This document shows, in pieces, positions 57,389 through 58,037 of a stretch of DNA of 58,037 nt (positions within the stretch are counted from its first letter, which is position 1; the number at the start of each line of letters is the position of its first letter). Origin of the DNA: Gammaproteobacteria bacterium (lineage in GTDB: Bacteria; Pseudomonadota; Gammaproteobacteria; SZUA-152); assembly GCA_011321815.1 (NCBI GenBank), contig DROS01000037.1:1-58037 (forward strand), read 5' to 3'. Under the pieces are notes generated by a model, which was not told the origin of the DNA, did no database searches, and saw only the letters and a list, made by a program, of their open reading frames with translations. The translations under genes and the position numbers were made by a program.

Positions 57389-57601
57389 ATGAGTAACAAA
57401 TGGCACATAGTTTTATTTACAATTCTTATGGCAGGTCTGACCGCCTGTTCCGAACAAGCATCGTCAGAAAAAAACGCAGCGGAAAAAGCGCATTTTTTGA
57501 GTGAAAAACAGAAGACCATCAAAAAAGCCAAAGCGGTGGAAAAAATGATTCAGGATGCTGCCACGCAACAGCGGCGTAACATCGAGGACCAAGGCGGCTA
57601 A
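57389..57601 (+). CDS. Small lipoprotein
   Basis: A 70-residue protein from the ATG at 57389 (MSNKWHIVLFTILMAGLTAC), preceded by AAGGAAAAAAC; an earlier Met adds five residues. The lipobox is LTAC with Ser at +3, so it is probably a secreted lipoprotein. The rest is short, charged and helical (KTIKKAKAVEKMIQDAATQQ). It lies 30 bp after motY and may be co-transcribed. No known family is recognised. Confidence 0.8.
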   Translation: MSNKWHIVLFTILMAGLTACSEQASSEKNAAEKAHFLSEKQKTIKKAKAVEKMIQDAATQQRRNIEDQGG

Positions 57602-57640
57602 TACAATGACGAAGCCTGCGTAATATCAAAAACTCTCGAA

Positions 57641-57706
57641 CAATCGTTCCAACGCATTGGGAGATTATGTTGTTGTGGTACTAACAAGTGGCGAGTTATA
57701 AACGCA
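57641..57706. repeat. Dispersed repeat (CAATCGTTCCAACRCATTGRGA type), copy 2
   Basis: The partner of 40515-40577. It continues without a gap into the AACGCAGAGGGCGCAAAG repeat, giving a composite of two families. Confidence 0.8.
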
Positions 57707-57763
57707 GAGGGCGCAAAGTTTTTAGTGTTTTTCTCTGCGTCCTTTGCGTCTCTGCGTTAAATA
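57701..57763. repeat. Dispersed palindromic repeat (AACGCAGAGGGCGCAAAG type), copy 2
   Basis: Near-identical to 4849-4914 but with a fuller right half (CTCTGCGTCCTTTGCGTCTCTGCGTT). The left and right ends are complementary, so it can fold as a long hairpin. Confidence 0.85.
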
Positions 57764-57850
57764 GCCGGTGATTTTTAAAACAGGTGTTTTTAATACTTAA
57801 TTCACATTTGAGACCTGTTTAACATCAGCTTTCTACCCTGAAAATAAAAA

Positions 57851-57870
57851 AGCCTCTAATAATAGAGGCT
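57851..57870 (-). terminator. Rho-independent terminator of ssb
   Basis: An 8-bp stem (AGCCTCTA / TAGAGGCT) with a 4-base loop. On the minus strand it is followed by TTTTTTATTTT, 39 bp beyond the ssb stop. Confidence 0.88.
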
Positions 57871-57908
57871 TGATTATATGTTGTTACAAAATTGATTCTG
57901 GGTGACGT

Positions 57909-58037
57909 TTAAAACGGAATATCATCATCAAAATCGCCCATGCCTCCCCCAGTCGGTGCAGCGGCCGGTTGCTGTTGCGGAGCAGCGCCCGAGGACTGGC
58001 TGGGCGATTGGTTGAAGTTACCGCCACCTCCGCCACC
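57909..58037 (-). CDS. ssb: Single-stranded DNA-binding protein (3' end only)
   Basis: Only the last 42 codons are in the window. The sequence is a Gly/Gln/Ala/Pro-rich linker (GGGGGGNF..., PQQQPAAAP) ending in DFDDDIPF, the acidic SSB C-terminal tip that binds partner proteins. The stop TAA is at 57909-57911 and the 5' part lies beyond the window edge. HolC, which binds this tip in other bacteria, is encoded at 37.1 kb. Confidence 0.93.
   Translation of the reverse strand, partial: GGGGGGNFNQSPSQSSGAAPQQQPAAAPTGGGMGDFDDDIPF

Larger units (their letters stand above)
57602..57908. other. Intergenic region with dispersed repeats and ssb terminator
   Basis: 307 bp between the lipoprotein gene and ssb. 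It contains the composite repeat 57641-57763 and the ssb terminator; no gene is present. Confidence 0.6.

Overview
The window looks like the chromosome of a motile, Gram-negative, sulfur-oxidising gammaproteobacterium. Evidence: split lptF/lptG, ampD/ampE, FlgT and MotY of a polar flagellum, holC, pcnB-folK-panBC, and a thiosulfate-oxidation (Sox) set (soxX, soxY, soxZ, soxA, and a distant soxB) with the sulfur-transfer pair tusA/dsrE2. No soxCD is present here. The species cannot be named from the sequence.

Layout. 0-5 kb: ampD and ampE, separated by an inverted gene for a large secreted right-handed beta-helix protein with an in-frame repeat stalk and a C-terminal sorting-type anchor. 5-9 kb: a minus-strand run sucC-sucD-nadE-glnB. 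9-12 kb: two divergent FadL-type outer-membrane proteins. 12-17.6 kb: dsrE2 and tusA, a BepA-type metalloprotease, then soxXYZA. 17.7-26.9 kb: a minus-strand, by-eye A+T-rich accessory cluster of an AraC-type regulator, an RND/MMPL-type exporter, a class III aminotransferase fused to an acyl-ACP-reductase-like domain, a cytochrome P450 and a formyltransferase. 27.7 kb: soxB. 29.5-32.3 kb: a response regulator, a small helix-turn-helix gene with a broken paralogue, and a fatty-acid-hydroxylase-family membrane protein. 33-39.5 kb: lptGF, pepA-holC and recQ. 39.5-44.7 kb: an unknown protein, a TrhA/hemolysin III-type protein, an orphan pair of peptide-type ABC permeases and a V4R-like protein. 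45-49.3 kb: pcnB-folK-deoxynucleoside kinase-panB-panC. 49.3 kb: tRNA-Glu(CUC). 49.4-57.6 kb: signalling and motility genes (hybrid histidine kinase, HD-GYP regulator, HTH-receiver protein, PilZ protein, FlgT, MotY, small lipoprotein). The window ends inside ssb.

The main candidate for an undescribed system is the 17.7-26.9 kb cluster. In the fusion protein the two half-reactions (acyl thioester to aldehyde, aldehyde to amine) would sit on one polypeptide, so it reads as a long-chain amine synthase. The P450, formyltransferase and exporter would then hydroxylate, N-formylate and export the product. This is inference from domains and conserved residues. The cluster lies between soxXYZA and soxB, as if it had split a sox locus.

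A second theme is small non-autonomous repeats. Four copies of a 160-161-bp element with terminal inverted repeats (TATACCCGTRGCG...) are present. One has broken a paralogue of the 31.0-31.4 kb gene, and two flank the orphan ABC permeases in inverted orientation. Other short dispersed palindromes occur near 4.85, 40.5 and 57.7 kb.
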